From Botrimarina colliarenosi (lineage in GTDB: Bacteria > Planctomycetota > Planctomycetia > Pirellulales > Lacipirellulaceae): DNA of 64,000 nt. The stretch lies in NCBI RefSeq assembly GCF_007859955.1, contig NZ_SJPR01000005.1, positions 191,670-255,669 on the forward strand. Reading direction: 5' to 3'. Shown piece after piece: positions 18,505 to 27,521 of the stretch. The translations under genes and the position numbers were made by a program. Below the pieces are notes generated by a model. The model saw only the letters and a list, made by a program, of their open reading frames with translations. It made no database searches and was not told the origin of the DNA. Numbering within the stretch: the stretch's first letter is position 1; each line of letters starts with the position of its first letter.

Positions 18505-19074
18505 ATGAAAATCGTCGTTGGCCTTGGCAACCCAGGCAAGCAGTACGAGGCGACGCGGCACAACGTCGGCTTCGACACCCTGCGGCTCCTGGCGGAGCAG
18601 TTTTCCGCCGAGACGCCAAAGTCGAAGTTCGACAGCTACGTCACCGAAGCGATGGTCAACGGCGAGCGAACGCTCCTCGTTTGGCCCCAGACGTTTATGA
18701 ACCGCAGTGGCCAGGCGGTTCGCCAGGTGGTGCAGTTCTACAAGACGCCGCTAGAGGATTTGCTCGTTATCTGCGATGATTTCGCCCTCGATGTGGGGCG
18801 GCTGCGGATCCGGGCGAAGGGCTCCTCGGGCGGTCAGAATGGGCTGAAGGACGTGGCCCAGCAGCTAGCGACCGAGGACTACCAGCGTTTGCGGATCGGG
18901 GTCGGCCCGGTCCCGAGCGGACGCAACGCGGCGGACTTCGTCCTCGGGCGATTCGCCTCGAAAGAGCGCGAGCTGGTGGAGGTGGCGATTGCCGACGCGG
19001 CGGCCGCGGTCGCCTGTTGGGCGGAAGCGGGCGTCACCGAAGCGATGAACAAGTTCAACGGCGCCGGGTCCTAA
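18505..19074 (+). CDS. pth: Peptidyl-tRNA hydrolase
   Basis: Releases tRNA from peptidyl-tRNA drop-off products. The 189-residue length is typical. The start MKIVVGLGNPGKQYEATRHNVGF carries the asparagine and catalytic histidine (N10, H20-type) of the family. WPQTFMNRSGQAVRQVV and the DDFALDVGRLRIRAKGSSGGQNGLKD motif follow. It sits 60 bases after rplY and is probably co-transcribed. Confidence 0.97.
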   Translation: MKIVVGLGNPGKQYEATRHNVGFDTLRLLAEQFSAETPKSKFDSYVTEAMVNGERTLLVWPQTFMNRSGQAVRQVVQFYKTPLEDLLVICDDFALDVGRLRIRAKGSSGGQNGLKDVAQQLATEDYQRLRIGVGPVPSGRNAADFVLGRFASKERELVEVAIADAAAAVACWAEAGVTEAMNKFNGAGS

Positions 19075-19157
19075 GGGCCCGCTGCCGCACGCGATATTAC
19101 GAAGCGATCCACGAACCTATCCTGCGGCGCCAACGCGCCGACAACGAGGGCGATCCC

Positions 19158-19574
19158 TTGGCACAAAACGTTTACGAAGGCCTGTTCATCTTCGACGCGA
19201 ACAAGTTCGCTCGGGACCACGACGCGCTGCCCAAGGCGGTGGAAGAGATGATCACCTCCGAAGGGGGCGAGGTCGTCGTCAGCCGCCTCTGGGAAGAGCG
19301 TCGGCTCGCTTACGCCGTCAAGGGACAGCGCAAGGGCGCCTACTGGCTGATCTACTTCCGCCAGGATGGCGACAAGATCACGGGCCTCAACCGCGCTTGC
19401 GAGCTCAAGAGCGGCGTGCTCCGCCACATGGTCCTCAAGATCCACCCGCGTCTGGTTGAGCCGATCCTCGAGCACGCGACCGCGGCCCCGATCCACGAGG
19501 GCGAAGGCGAGGGAGAAGGCGCCGCTACCGCCGAATCCGCGCCCGCTCCCGCCGAGGCGACCGCCGCCGAGTGA
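19158..19574 (+). CDS. rpsF: 30S ribosomal protein S6
   Basis: A 138-residue primary rRNA-binding protein of the small subunit. I start at the TTG at 19158 (LAQNVYEGLFIFDANKFARD) because it is preceded by GAGGG at about 8 bases and matches the family N-terminus. Upstream in-frame sequence overlaps pth and is not S6-like. GGEVVVSRLWEERRLAYAVKGQRKGAYWL is the S6 signature region. The C-terminus carries an added acidic/Gly then Ala/Pro tail. It heads the rpsF-ssb-rplI-dnaB block. Confidence 0.94.
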   Translation: MAQNVYEGLFIFDANKFARDHDALPKAVEEMITSEGGEVVVSRLWEERRLAYAVKGQRKGAYWLIYFRQDGDKITGLNRACELKSGVLRHMVLKIHPRLVEPILEHATAAPIHEGEGEGEGAATAESAPAPAEATAAE

Positions 19575-19649
19575 GCCCAACGGCTCCTGCTGTGAAGGCC
19601 CCGCTCCGACGTTTAACGCTCCACGACTTTAGCCCCGTGGCGAACCGCA

Positions 19650-20126
19650 ATGGCCAGCTACAACCGCGTCGTCCTCGTCGGTAACCTGACGCGCGACATC
19701 GAACTCCGTTACATCCCGAGCGGGACCGCTGTGTCCGAGATCGGCCTCGCCGTGAACGACCGGGTCAAGAAAGGGGACCAGTGGGTCGATGAGACAACCT
19801 TCGTCGATGTGACCCTCTGGGGCCGCACCGCGGAGGTCGCCAACCAGTACCTGACGAAGGGCTCGTCGGTTCTCATCGAGGGTCGGTTGAAGCTCGACAC
19901 GTGGGAAAAGGACGGCCAGAAGCGTTCCAAACTCCGCGTCGTCGCCGACAAGATGCAGATGCTCGGCGGCCGCGGCGAAGGCGGCGGTGGTGGTGGCGGC
20001 GGCCCTCGTGGCGGCGCGTCGCGAGCCCCCGCTAGACAGCAAGAAAGTTACGATCAGGACCAGGACTACGGCGACAGCTACTCGTCGGCGCCCTCGGCCC
20101 CTCCCGAAGACGACATTCCATTTTGA
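19650..20126 (+). CDS. ssb: Single-stranded DNA-binding protein
   Basis: Coats single-stranded DNA in replication and repair. A 158-residue protein. The N-terminal OB fold starts [20 protein letters not shown] and continues with [21 protein letters not shown] and [13 protein letters not shown] Gly/Arg-rich linker follows. The C-terminus EDDIPF is the acidic tip that recruits replication and repair partners. It follows rpsF by 75 bases. Confidence 0.97.
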   Translation: MASYNRVVLVGNLTRDIELRYIPSGTAVSEIGLAVNDRVKKGDQWVDETTFVDVTLWGRTAEVANQYLTKGSSVLIEGRLKLDTWEKDGQKRSKLRVVADKMQMLGGRGEGGGGGGGGPRGGASRAPARQQESYDQDQDYGDSYSSAPSAPPEDDIPF

Positions 20127-20136
20127 GTCGGCGGTT

Positions 20137-20199
20137 GGCAGTCGGCAGTGAGCAGTTTCTGTTCGCGGCTTGCTTGCCCACTGCTTACTGCCCACTGCC
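20137..20199. repeat. Inverted repeat between ssb and rplI (GGCAGT family)
   Basis: The arms at 20137-20156 and 20180-20199 match at 18 of 20 positions (GGCAGTcGGCAGTgAGCAGT against its complement). It occupies the slot where many bacteria carry rpsR. Confidence 0.8.
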
Positions 20200-20211
20200 C
20201 AATACGCAGCC

Positions 20212-20745
20212 ATGGCCACTACCAAGCAAAAGAAACTCAAGCGTACCCCGGTCCGCACCAAGCGCTTGCCGCGCGGTGAGAACGGCGGCGTCGAGCTGCT
20301 CTTGATCCAGTCGGTCGAGCACCTGGGCAAGCAAGGCGACGTGATCGAGGTCAAGGCGGGCTACGCCTTGAACTACCTCGTCCCCGAGGGCCTGGCCACG
20401 ATCGCCAACGACCACCACAAGCGGATGGTCGAGAAGCACAAGGCGAAGCTGGCCGAGATCGAGCGTGAGCGCCAAGCCGAGCTCCGCAAGCAAGCCACCG
20501 AGATCGCCAAGCAGAGCGTCACGATCGAGGCCAAGGCGACCGAAGAGGGCCACCTCTACGGCAGCGTCGGCGCCACCGAGATCGTCGCCGCCCTCAAGAA
20601 GCAAGGCGTCACCATGGCCGCCGAGCAGATCAAGCTCGAAGGCGTCCTCAAGGAGCTGGGTCTCTACACCGTCAAGATCCGCTTCTCGAGCGAGGTCGAG
20701 GGCGAGCTCAAGGTGTGGGTCGTCCCGGCTGTTGGCGACGAGTAA
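20212..20745 (+). CDS. rplI: 50S ribosomal protein L9
   Basis: A 177-residue large-subunit protein. The ATG at 20212 (MATTKQKKLKRTPVRTKRLP) gives a basic extension of about 28 residues before the canonical L9 start VELLLIQSVEHLGKQGDVIEVKAGYALNYLVPEGLA. An upstream in-frame ATG at 20170 lies inside a palindrome and is unlikely. The long central helix (MVEKHKAKLAEIERERQAEL) and the C-terminal domain (GHLYGSVGATEIVAALKKQG) are intact. The N-terminal extension is a difference from typical L9. Confidence 0.95.
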   Translation: MATTKQKKLKRTPVRTKRLPRGENGGVELLLIQSVEHLGKQGDVIEVKAGYALNYLVPEGLATIANDHHKRMVEKHKAKLAEIERERQAELRKQATEIAKQSVTIEAKATEEGHLYGSVGATEIVAALKKQGVTMAAEQIKLEGVLKELGLYTVKIRFSSEVEGELKVWVVPAVGDE

Positions 20746-20773
20746 GTCCAACGACCGCTAGCATTTACGCACA

Positions 20774-20807
20774 CGAGGCAGCCGCCCGGCGACGGACGGC
20801 TGCCTCG
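20774..20807 (+). terminator. Strong hairpin after rplI, no T-run
   Basis: CGAGGCAGCCG (20774-20784) pairs perfectly with CGGCTGCCTCG (20797-20807). It lies 29 bases past the rplI stop. The absence of a T-run makes it a weak intrinsic terminator; it could be an attenuator or 3'-end stabiliser. Confidence 0.5.
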
Positions 20808-20818
20808 CTCGTTGATGC

Positions 20819-20902
20819 CTCTGGACGCTGACGCTTGCGGCTCCCGGCCCGCGTTTGGTGAACGACCCTTGGGCAGAGAGCCGCAAGCGTCAGCGCCCGG
20901 AG
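20819..20902. repeat. Inverted repeat, second copy of the GCTGACGCTT family
   Basis: The arms at 20819-20843 and 20878-20902 match at 23 of 25 positions. The inner 18 bases (CGCTGACGCTTGCGGCTC) are perfect. It shares its core with the repeat at 11975-12070 and lies in the dnaB leader. Confidence 0.85.
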
Positions 20903-20958
20903 CGTACCCTCGCCCCGCTCCGCCACAACTAACGCCGCCCCCGTTCGAAGGAGTGAAC

Positions 20959-22410
20959 ATGTCGATCGGCGAATCTCGCGACCGGAAGGACTCCCCGCAC
21001 CGCGGCCGCGGTGGTTCGCAGCCCACGCCGCCGTCGATCCTTGATCGCCAACTCCCGCAGAGCATCGAGGCCGAGAAGGCGGTTATTTGCAGTGTTCTCT
21101 TGCTGCCGTCGGTCGCCGACGAGGTCGCGCTGATCCTGCGACCGGACGACTTCCTCGACGACGGCAACCGCCGCATCTACGGCCACCTCGTCGCGATGCA
21201 CGACGACGGCGTCGCCATCGACGTGATGCTGCTCATCCAGCGGCTGCGTGACGCGGGCGAGTTCGAGGCGATCGGCGGCAACTCGTACCTCGCCGAGCTG
21301 AGCGACACCGTCGCCACCGCGGCCCACGCCGAGCATTACGCCCGGATCGTGCGCGAGAAGGCGACGCTCCGCAGCCTGATCGAAGCCTCGACCGACACGC
21401 TCCGCGACGCCTACGACCCAACGATCGAGCCGCGGCAGCTCCTCAGCCAAGCCGAAGAACGCGTCTTCGGCATCCTCGAGTCGAAGGGGCAGGGCCAGGT
21501 CCATTCGATCCGCGACGTGTTGCACCAGGCGCTCGAACGGATCGACGCCCGGATGAAGCAAGACCACGCGTCGAGCGGGCTCGAGACCGGGTACGACGAT
21601 TTCGACGAGATGACCGGCGGCTTCCACGGCTCGGAATTGATTATCCTCGCCGCCCGCCCGTCGATGGGCAAAACGGCGCTCGCGATGAACATGGTCGAGC
21701 ACGTCGCGATCGACTGCCAGCAGCCGACGCTCTTCGTGAGCCTCGAAATGTCGGCGCTCGAGCTGGCGGACCGCCTGCTCTGTTCACGCGCGATGGTGAA
21801 CGGCCACAAGCTCCGCAACGGCCAGATCTCGATCGAGGACCGGCAGAAGCTGATCCGCACCGCCGCGGAGATCAGCACGGCCCCGCTCTACATCGACGAC
21901 TCGCCGAGCCGGACGATGACCGAAATCTCCGCCGCCGCCCGGCGGCTCAAGCGCCGCGACGGGCTCGGCCTGATCGCGATCGATTACCTGCAGCTGATCG
22001 ACCCCGACAACTCACGCGACCCCCGGCAGGAGCAGGTCGCGAAGATCGCCCGCCGGCTGAAGGGCCTCTCGCGCGAGCTGAACGTGCCGGTGCTCTGCCT
22101 CGCGCAGCTCAACCGCCAGACCGAGTCGTCGCGCGACAACAAACCGCAGCTGTCGAACCTCCGCGAATCGGGCGCCATCGAGCAGGACGCCGACGTCGTG
22201 ATGTTCATCCACCGCGAAGAGTACTACGCCTCGAACGAGGAAGAACGCGAGCTACACCGCGGGGAAGCCGACCTGCTCATCCGCAAGCAGCGCAACGGCC
22301 CGGTGGGCGACGTGAAGCTGACCTGGCTGCACGACTACACGCGTTTCACCAACCGCGCCCCCCAGCAGTACGACGAGTTCTCTGGCGGATGGGGCGGCGA
22401 GGAGGGGTGA
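20959..22410 (+). CDS. dnaB: Replicative DNA helicase DnaB
   Basis: A hexameric replication-fork helicase of 483 residues. The ATG at 20959 is chosen for the strong GAAGGAG 6-7 bases upstream; a longer in-frame start at 20812 would translate a palindrome. The N-terminal domain includes PQSIEAEKAVICSVLLLP. The RecA-like domain carries Walker A ARPSMGKTALAMN, VSLEMSALELADRLLCSRA, Walker B GLIAIDYLQLI and RESGAIEQDADVVMFIHREEYY. It closes the rpsF-ssb-rplI-dnaB block. Confidence 0.97.
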   Translation: MSIGESRDRKDSPHRGRGGSQPTPPSILDRQLPQSIEAEKAVICSVLLLPSVADEVALILRPDDFLDDGNRRIYGHLVAMHDDGVAIDVMLLIQRLRDAGEFEAIGGNSYLAELSDTVATAAHAEHYARIVREKATLRSLIEASTDTLRDAYDPTIEPRQLLSQAEERVFGILESKGQGQVHSIRDVLHQALERIDARMKQDHASSGLETGYDDFDEMTGGFHGSELIILAARPSMGKTALAMNMVEHVAIDCQQPTLFVSLEMSALELADRLLCSRAMVNGHKLRNGQISIEDRQKLIRTAAEISTAPLYIDDSPSRTMTEISAAARRLKRRDGLGLIAIDYLQLIDPDNSRDPRQEQVAKIARRLKGLSRELNVPVLCLAQLNRQTESSRDNKPQLSNLRESGAIEQDADVVMFIHREEYYASNEEERELHRGEADLLIRKQRNGPVGDVKLTWLHDYTRFTNRAPQQYDEFSGGWGGEEG

Positions 22411-22860
22411 GGCCCCCTGCTGGAAAAGGGGCCGGGCCTACTTTGCTAGCGTTCTGCGTTACGAACTGGTCGCACGAGAATTGGCGACTTTCCGGGGGAA
22501 AGATCGTCAACCGTGGTGCAGCGGATCCTCGACTCGGGACGCTGAGGCCCCATCGCCCCAGGCGCTTCAAAGTGAGCCGTCGGCGCTAGCCGCGGTTGAA
22601 CCCGGCTGTGACGCCACCCGCGGCTAGCGCCGACGGCTCACTGATTTCCAGATCGACAAGACCTTGGAGCATGGCGGATGCCCCGCGTGCTAGCACGCCG
22701 CCACGGTGAAAAGCGGGTTGGTCGGTCCCCTTCGGTCTTGTTCCCGTGAGAGGCATTCTCTAGTTCTACGCGGCCCTCCGCTGCGTCGGGGGGTCGGCGG
22801 ACCCCGCGTCCGCCGCCCGAACGCCGTGGAACGCCGCTCATCGACCCCTGCACGCCCGCG
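22411..22860. other. Intergenic region with palindromes
   Basis: A 450-base gap after dnaB. It contains a weak GGCCCC/GGGGCC hairpin at 22411-22433, the 24-base-arm repeat at 22572-22641, and a perfect 14-base palindrome GCGTGCTAGCACGC at 22685-22698. No supported coding region. Confidence 0.55.
22572..22641. repeat. Perfect 24-bp inverted repeat (GCTAGCGCCGACGGCTC family)
   Basis: The arms at 22572-22595 and 22618-22641 are exact reverse complements. The core GGCTAGCGCCGACGGCTC recurs in the repeat at 26199-26277, as a single arm at 34261-34282, and in diverged form near 40802-40863. Confidence 0.9.
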
Positions 22861-25800
22861 ATGCCGCAAGCCAAACCATTCCTGTCGGTCCGGCCGTCTT
22901 CGTCACGCCATCGAGCGGGGCGATCGGCTGCTCTGCGTTGGGCGATCGCGGTTGGAGGAGGCCTCTTTTCCGCGTGGATCGCTGCGGCGCCGGTCTGTGG
23001 CCAGGGTTACGGCGACGGTTTCGGTTCGTCCCCCGCCGCTCGGCCGCCGATGCCGAGCGAGAACAAACAACGTCGTGCGACCTCGGGGTTGAGCGAATTC
23101 GCCACCGACGAGCTCGTCGCCGACATCCAAGTGCGGGGCAACCGCACCGTCCCCGCCGCGAGAATCACGGGCCAGATGCAGACCCGCGTCGGGCGGCCCT
23201 TCGACCCCCGCGCGCTGGCGGCCGACATCAAGAAGCTGGCTTCGCTCCCCTACTTCGTGACGGTTCGCCCGCTGCACAAATCGACCGAGGCGGGACGCGT
23301 CATTGTGCTCGAGGTCGTCGAGCGTCGGACGCTGCGGTACGTCGAGTACCTCGGCAACGAATCGGTCAAGGAGAAGAAGCTTGCCGAGGCGACGGGGCTG
23401 GCGGTCGGCGGCGCCGTCGATCCCTACGCGGTCGAAGAAGGCAAACGCAAGATCGCCGCCCTCTACCAAGATAACGGCTTCAATCGCGTCCACGTCGAGG
23501 TCGTCGAGGGGAGCAAGCCCGAGGACCAAGGCGTCGTCTACAGCATCAACGAGGGCGCCCTCGAGAAGATCTGGGCGGTTGAGTTTGTTGGCAACGAGTT
23601 TGCGTCGGAAGGCCAGCTGAAGAACAAGATCGACACGAAGCCCGGCTTCGCTTGGTTGATCGGTGGCAAACTGAAACGCGACGCCCTCGACTCGGACGTC
23701 CAGAAGCTTACCGACTACTACCGCTCGTACGGGTTCTTCCGCGCCGATGTCGGCCGCACGGTCGAGCTGAACGACGAAGGGACTTGGGCGACGGTTCGCT
23801 TCGCCATCAACGAGGGTCCCCGCTACGCGATCCGCAACGTGACGCTGAACGGCGTGACGATCTTCGAGGAGTCGAGCGTCCGCGCCGGCTTGAAGCTGAG
23901 CGATGGGAAATCCTTCGAGCGTTTGATCCAGCAAGCCGACGTGGCGTGGCTTCGCGATCTCTACGGCAGCCGCGGTTATATCTTTGCCGACGTGCGGGCC
24001 GAGATGCTCTTCCTCGAAGAGCCGGGCAAGATCGATCTGGTCTACAACGTCGAAGAAGGCAAGCGTTGGCGGGTTGGCCAGATCCTCGTGAACATCAAAG
24101 GCGAAGACCCCCACACCCGGCTGCCGGTGGCGCTCAACCCGCTGGGCATGGCGCCGGGCGACTGGATCGACATCCGCAAGATCCGTGACGCCGAACGCCG
24201 ACTCGGCGCCTCGGGCATCTGGAACCGCAGCCCGGCGCAAGGGACCGTGCCGAACATCACCTACGAGCCCTCGGAAGAAACCAAGCAGCAGCTGGCTAAC
24301 GAAGAGAAGGCGGAGGAGAAGGACCGCGAGGGGGTTTTCCGCGGGCAGAGCCAAGCCCCGTCCGGCCCGACCCCGTGGACCTCGTACAAGCCGCCGCTGC
24401 CGTCGGTCTACCAAGTGCAGCAATTGCAGCCCGTCGCCGCCGACGGCTGGGCGCCGCGGACGACGCACGCCGTCGCCAAGGAGCCTGTCGCCGCCGAGCC
24501 GGGCGTCTTCCGTGGTCAGAGTCCTAGCTACGGCTACCCTTCCGCAGGACAACCGGCGAATGGGTCGGTCTACCAGGTGCAGCAGTCGAACGCCGGGACG
24601 GCCGAAGAGGCGCTCGCCCGCAGCGGGACGATCTTTGCCGATCCCGGTCCACCCGCCGGCGCGATCTACAACGGTTCGACCGCCGCGGACGCCCACTACA
24701 ACGCCTACACCGGTGGGTACGGCGGCACGGCGGTCGGCGCGACGGACCCGAGCGTAGCGCCGGTGAACGCGTACGGCGCGCCGGTCCAACCCATGGGCGT
24801 GGTCGAAACTCCCAACAGTGTCGCCCCGGCGCAGTACGCGCAGAGCTATCCGGCGACGCCCGGCTATCCCCCGCAGCCGGCTTACCCGCCCGCCGCGAGT
24901 TACCCCCCCGCGGATCAGCCGCCGCAGAACTACCAGAGCGCGCCGATCGCGCCGCCGACTTACGGCCAGCCAACCAGCCCGGTGTACGGCTCGGTAGCCG
25001 CCGATTCGTACCAGTCGATGAATCCGGTCAACACGCGGATCTTCCCGTCGCAAGTTTACGCGCCGACGCCGGTGCCGCCGCCGAACGACCCGTTTGCCGA
25101 CCTTGTGCTGAATCTCGAAGAGACGCAGACGGGCCGCTTCATGGTGGGCGTCGCGGTGAACTCGGACGCGGGCGTTGTCGGCCAGATCTCGCTCGACGAG
25201 CAAAACTTCGACTGGCGCCGTTTCCCGCGGAGCATGCAGGACGTTTACGACGGCACCGCGTTCCGCGGCGGCGGGCAGCGGTTCCGCCTCGAAGCGGCGC
25301 CGGGCACCCAGGTGCAGCGCTATCTCGCGAGTTGGCAAGAGCCCTACCTGCTCGACACACCGATCAGCCTCAACCTGAGCGGGTCGTACTACGACCGTCG
25401 TTACGACGACTGGGACGAAAACCGCCTCGGCGGCCGTGTCGGGCTCGGTTACCAATGGACCGATCGCGACCTGTCGGGCATGCTCACCTACCGTGGGGAG
25501 AGCATCAAATTTGACTCCGACAACAACATTCTCGTTCCCGAGTATGTGGAAGCGGAAGGTAAGAACTCGCTGCACGGCTTTGGCGTCCGGCTGGTGAACG
25601 ACAAGCGAGACAATCCGTTCTTGGCGACCGAGGGCTACTACGTCTCGGGAAGCGTCGAGCAGGTGGTCGGATCGTTCACCTACACAAGAGCTGAAATCGA
25701 CGCCCGGACCTACATGCTTCTCAAAGAGCGGCCCGACCATACCGGGCGGCACGTGTTGACCTTCCAGACGCGACTCGGCATCACCGGGTCGGACACGCCC

Positions 25801-26160
25801 GTCTACGACCGTTGGTACGCGGGCGGCTTCTCAACGATGCGCGGCTTCGACTTCCGCGGCGCCTCGCCTCTGCGGAACGGCTACGAGGTCGGTGGCGACT
25901 GGATGTTCATCAACACGCTGGAGTACATGTTCCCGCTCACGGCGGACGACATGATCCACGGCGTGGCGTTTGTCGATCACGGCACGGTGACCGAGTCGGT
26001 GTCGCTCAGCGACTACCGCGTCGCGCCCGGTCTCGGCCTGCGGATTACGGTCCCGGCGATGGGCCCGGCGCCAATCGCGCTCGACTTCGCCTGGCCGGTG
26101 GCGGGACCCGACTTCGACGACAAACGGGTCTTCACGTTCAACGTCGGCTTCCAGCGCTAG
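22861..26160 (+). CDS. BamA/Omp85-family outer-membrane protein with long disordered linker
   Basis: A 1,099-residue protein. After a long n-region and hydrophobic signal segment come several POTRA-like repeats (about 80-470, e.g. LVADIQVRGNRTVPAARI, RYVEYLGNESVKEKKL, VEFVGNEFASEGQLKNKI, VTLNGVTIFEESSV). Then comes a Pro/Tyr/Gln/Ala-rich low-complexity linker (about 477-740), and a D15-type barrel (about 743-1099) with the diagnostic WYAGGFSTMRGFDFRG loop motif. Omp85 proteins insert beta-barrels into the outer membrane, consistent with lipid A genes in this window. The linker between POTRA and barrel is unusual. The C-terminus FNVGFQR lacks the usual terminal aromatic. It could instead be a BamA paralogue. 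Confidence 0.9.
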   Translation: MPQAKPFLSVRPSSSRHRAGRSAALRWAIAVGGGLFSAWIAAAPVCGQGYGDGFGSSPAARPPMPSENKQRRATSGLSEFATDELVADIQVRGNRTVPAARITGQMQTRVGRPFDPRALAADIKKLASLPYFVTVRPLHKSTEAGRVIVLEVVERRTLRYVEYLGNESVKEKKLAEATGLAVGGAVDPYAVEEGKRKIAALYQDNGFNRVHVEVVEGSKPEDQGVVYSINEGALEKIWAVEFVGNEFASEGQLKNKIDTKPGFAWLIGGKLKRDALDSDVQKLTDYYRSYGFFRADVGRTVELNDEGTWATVRFAINEGPRYAIRNVTLNGVTIFEESSVRAGLKLSDGKSFERLIQQADVAWLRDLYGSRGYIFADVRAEMLFLEEPGKIDLVYNVEEGKRWRVGQILVNIKGEDPHTRLPVALNPLGMAPGDWIDIRKIRDAERRLGASGIWNRSPAQGTVPNITYEPSEETKQQLANEEKAEEKDREGVFRGQSQAPSGPTPWTSYKPPLPSVYQVQQLQPVAADGWAPRTTHAVAKEPVAAEPGVFRGQSPSYGYPSAGQPANGSVYQVQQSNAGTAEEALARSGTIFADPGPPAGAIYNGSTAADAHYNAYTGGYGGTAVGATDPSVAPVNAYGAPVQPMGVVETPNSVAPAQYAQSYPATPGYPPQPAYPPAASYPPADQPPQNYQSAPIAPPTYGQPTSPVYGSVAADSYQSMNPVNTRIFPSQVYAPTPVPPPNDPFADLVLNLEETQTGRFMVGVAVNSDAGVVGQISLDEQNFDWRRFPRSMQDVYDGTAFRGGGQRFRLEAAPGTQVQRYLASWQEPYLLDTPISLNLSGSYYDRRYDDWDENRLGGRVGLGYQWTDRDLSGMLTYRGESIKFDSDNNILVPEYVEAEGKNSLHGFGVRLVNDKRDNPFLATEGYYVSGSVEQVVGSFTYTRAEIDARTYMLLKERPDHTGRHVLTFQTRLGITGSDTPVYDRWYAGGFSTMRGFDFRGASPLRNGYEVGGDWMFINTLEYMFPLTADDMIHGVAFVDHGTVTESVSLSDYRVAPGLGLRITVPAMGPAPIALDFAWPVAGPDFDDKRVFTFNVGFQR

Positions 26161-26198
26161 CGCTTGTTAGGAGCCTGGGCGGGTGGAAGGCGGTCCGC

Positions 26199-26277
26199 GG
26201 CGCCACCCGCGGCTAGCGCCGACGGCTCAAGCACGAGCAGCTAGTTTGAGGCGTCTGCGCTAGCCGCGGGCGGCGCC
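26199..26277. repeat. 32-bp-arm inverted repeat (GCTAGCGCCGACGGCTC family)
   Basis: The arms at 26199-26230 and 26246-26277 match at 29 of 32 positions with a 15-base loop. It lies between the convergent BamA-like gene and a small minus-strand gene, where it could stop both transcripts. Confidence 0.88.
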
Positions 26278-26300
26278 ACGTTCGATTGGCGCGCTCAATC

Positions 26301-26573
26301 TCAATACCGCCGGTGGGTCGACCATCGCATCAGGTCGCCGTTGTAATCGCGGTGCCACGACGGTTGCGGGTAGTGCCTTTCGGCCCCGAACCATCCCCAC
26401 TGAAACGGCGGGGCGGCTTGCGCGTAGTTCACCGGGCCGGCGTACGGCGCCGAGTAGGTTGGGCCGGTGGCGCAGGGCGTGTACCCGTCGGCGCTGCTAC
26501 CCGCCAAGACGGCCAGCGTTAGAATCGAGCCGCCCAGGCAGCAGCGTAGTCGTTGAGATAACAGCGAAAGCAT
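26301..26573 (-). CDS. Small secreted protein, unknown function
   Basis: A 90-residue protein with a signal peptide (MLSLLSQRLRCCLGGSILTLAVLAGSSADG). The mature part is aromatic and His/Trp-rich, ending FQWGWFGAERHYPQPSWHRDYNGDLMRWSTHRRY. I recall short planctomycete proteins with similar WGWFGA...HRDYNGD tails but cannot name a function. It overlaps no stronger frame; the next plus-strand gene begins at 26759. Confidence 0.55.
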   Translation of the reverse strand: MLSLLSQRLRCCLGGSILTLAVLAGSSADGYTPCATGPTYSAPYAGPVNYAQAAPPFQWGWFGAERHYPQPSWHRDYNGDLMRWSTHRRY

Positions 26574-26758
26574 TCGACGAGCCTCTGGTTTGGGCGGCGC
26601 CCCCCTTGGCGATCCCTGAGGGTTGTTTCGACTGGGTAAAGGCCGAGACTTTGGGGTACCCGGCGACTTGCGCCGGGGCGGGCAAGAAAAGCCCGCAAGG
26701 TGTCACCGCAGATTGCCAGCGCTGCCCCAACGGCGCCGGCGCCACCGTTGGACCTCGT

Positions 26759-27478
26759 ATGAACTACCTCGCCCATGCCTGGTCGGTCGTCCAAAGCGGC
26801 TCGTGGGACCCCTACGAGCTGGCCGGCGTCGCTGTTCCCGACTGGCTCGGCGTCACCGCCAAGCGGACCAAGTGTCGATCGCGCTCCGCCCAACCGCATT
26901 TGCTGTCGGAAGACCCGCGGCTCGCCGCGCTAGCACGGGGCGTCTGCCGGCACCACGCGGACGACGCCTGGTTCCACGACTCGCCGGCGTTCGGGGCGTT
27001 GTCGCTGGGATTCGCAAAGACGCTGCGTGAGTCGCTCGGCGAATCGACCAGCCTGCGGCCCTGGTTCTTGGGCCATATTCTGGTGGAATTGCTTCTCGAC
27101 GACGAGCTCGCCAAGCGGACGCCCGGGCTGTTTGACCGCTACTACACGGCGATCTCCCGCATCGACGCCGAATGGGTTGAAGCACGCGTCGGCCAGTTGG
27201 CGGGGCGCGACGTGGGCCGGCTCGGTTACTTCATCGGACGCTATATCGAGGTGCGGTTCCTCGAGGACTACCGCGACGACGCGTCGCTGACGCTCCGGCT
27301 CAATCAGGTGATGAAGCGGGTCGGACTCGATCCGTTGCCCGACGGCTTTCCGCCCTTGCTGACGGGCTTCCGCGGCGCCATCGCCGCTAGCTTCGACGAC
27401 CTTCTGATGCGTCCCCTGGCCGCGGTTCTCAAGGAAACAGGCGGCCGAACCGAAACCGTCTCGACGGGGTCTGCGTAG
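26759..27478 (+). CDS. ACP phosphodiesterase-like protein (AcpH family)
   Basis: A 239-residue protein. I chose the ATG at 26759 because the protein then begins MNYLAHAWSVV, the hallmark start of acyl-carrier-protein phosphodiesterases (MNFLAHLHLA-type). Upstream in-frame sequence overlaps the opposite-strand small gene and has no family match. GVCRHHADDAWFHDSPAF and the helical body (FLGHILVELLLDDELAKR) keep the HD-like His/Asp residues. AcpH removes 4'-phosphopantetheine from ACP; the activity here is inferred. It may be co-transcribed with the following secreted protein. Confidence 0.72.
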   Translation: MNYLAHAWSVVQSGSWDPYELAGVAVPDWLGVTAKRTKCRSRSAQPHLLSEDPRLAALARGVCRHHADDAWFHDSPAFGALSLGFAKTLRESLGESTSLRPWFLGHILVELLLDDELAKRTPGLFDRYYTAISRIDAEWVEARVGQLAGRDVGRLGYFIGRYIEVRFLEDYRDDASLTLRLNQVMKRVGLDPLPDGFPPLLTGFRGAIAASFDDLLMRPLAAVLKETGGRTETVSTGSA

Positions 27479-27521
27479 CAGGGGCGGGTGGAACCCTCCT
27501 CGAAGCAGACGGAGCGATACG

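Noticed and set aside
20812..20958. Longer DnaB start
   Set aside because: It would translate a palindromic repeat; a strong ribosome site precedes the ATG at 20959.
22903..25752. A 949-codon minus-strand open frame opposite the BamA-like gene
   Set aside because: Same reason: strong POTRA and barrel motifs on the plus strand, none on the minus strand.
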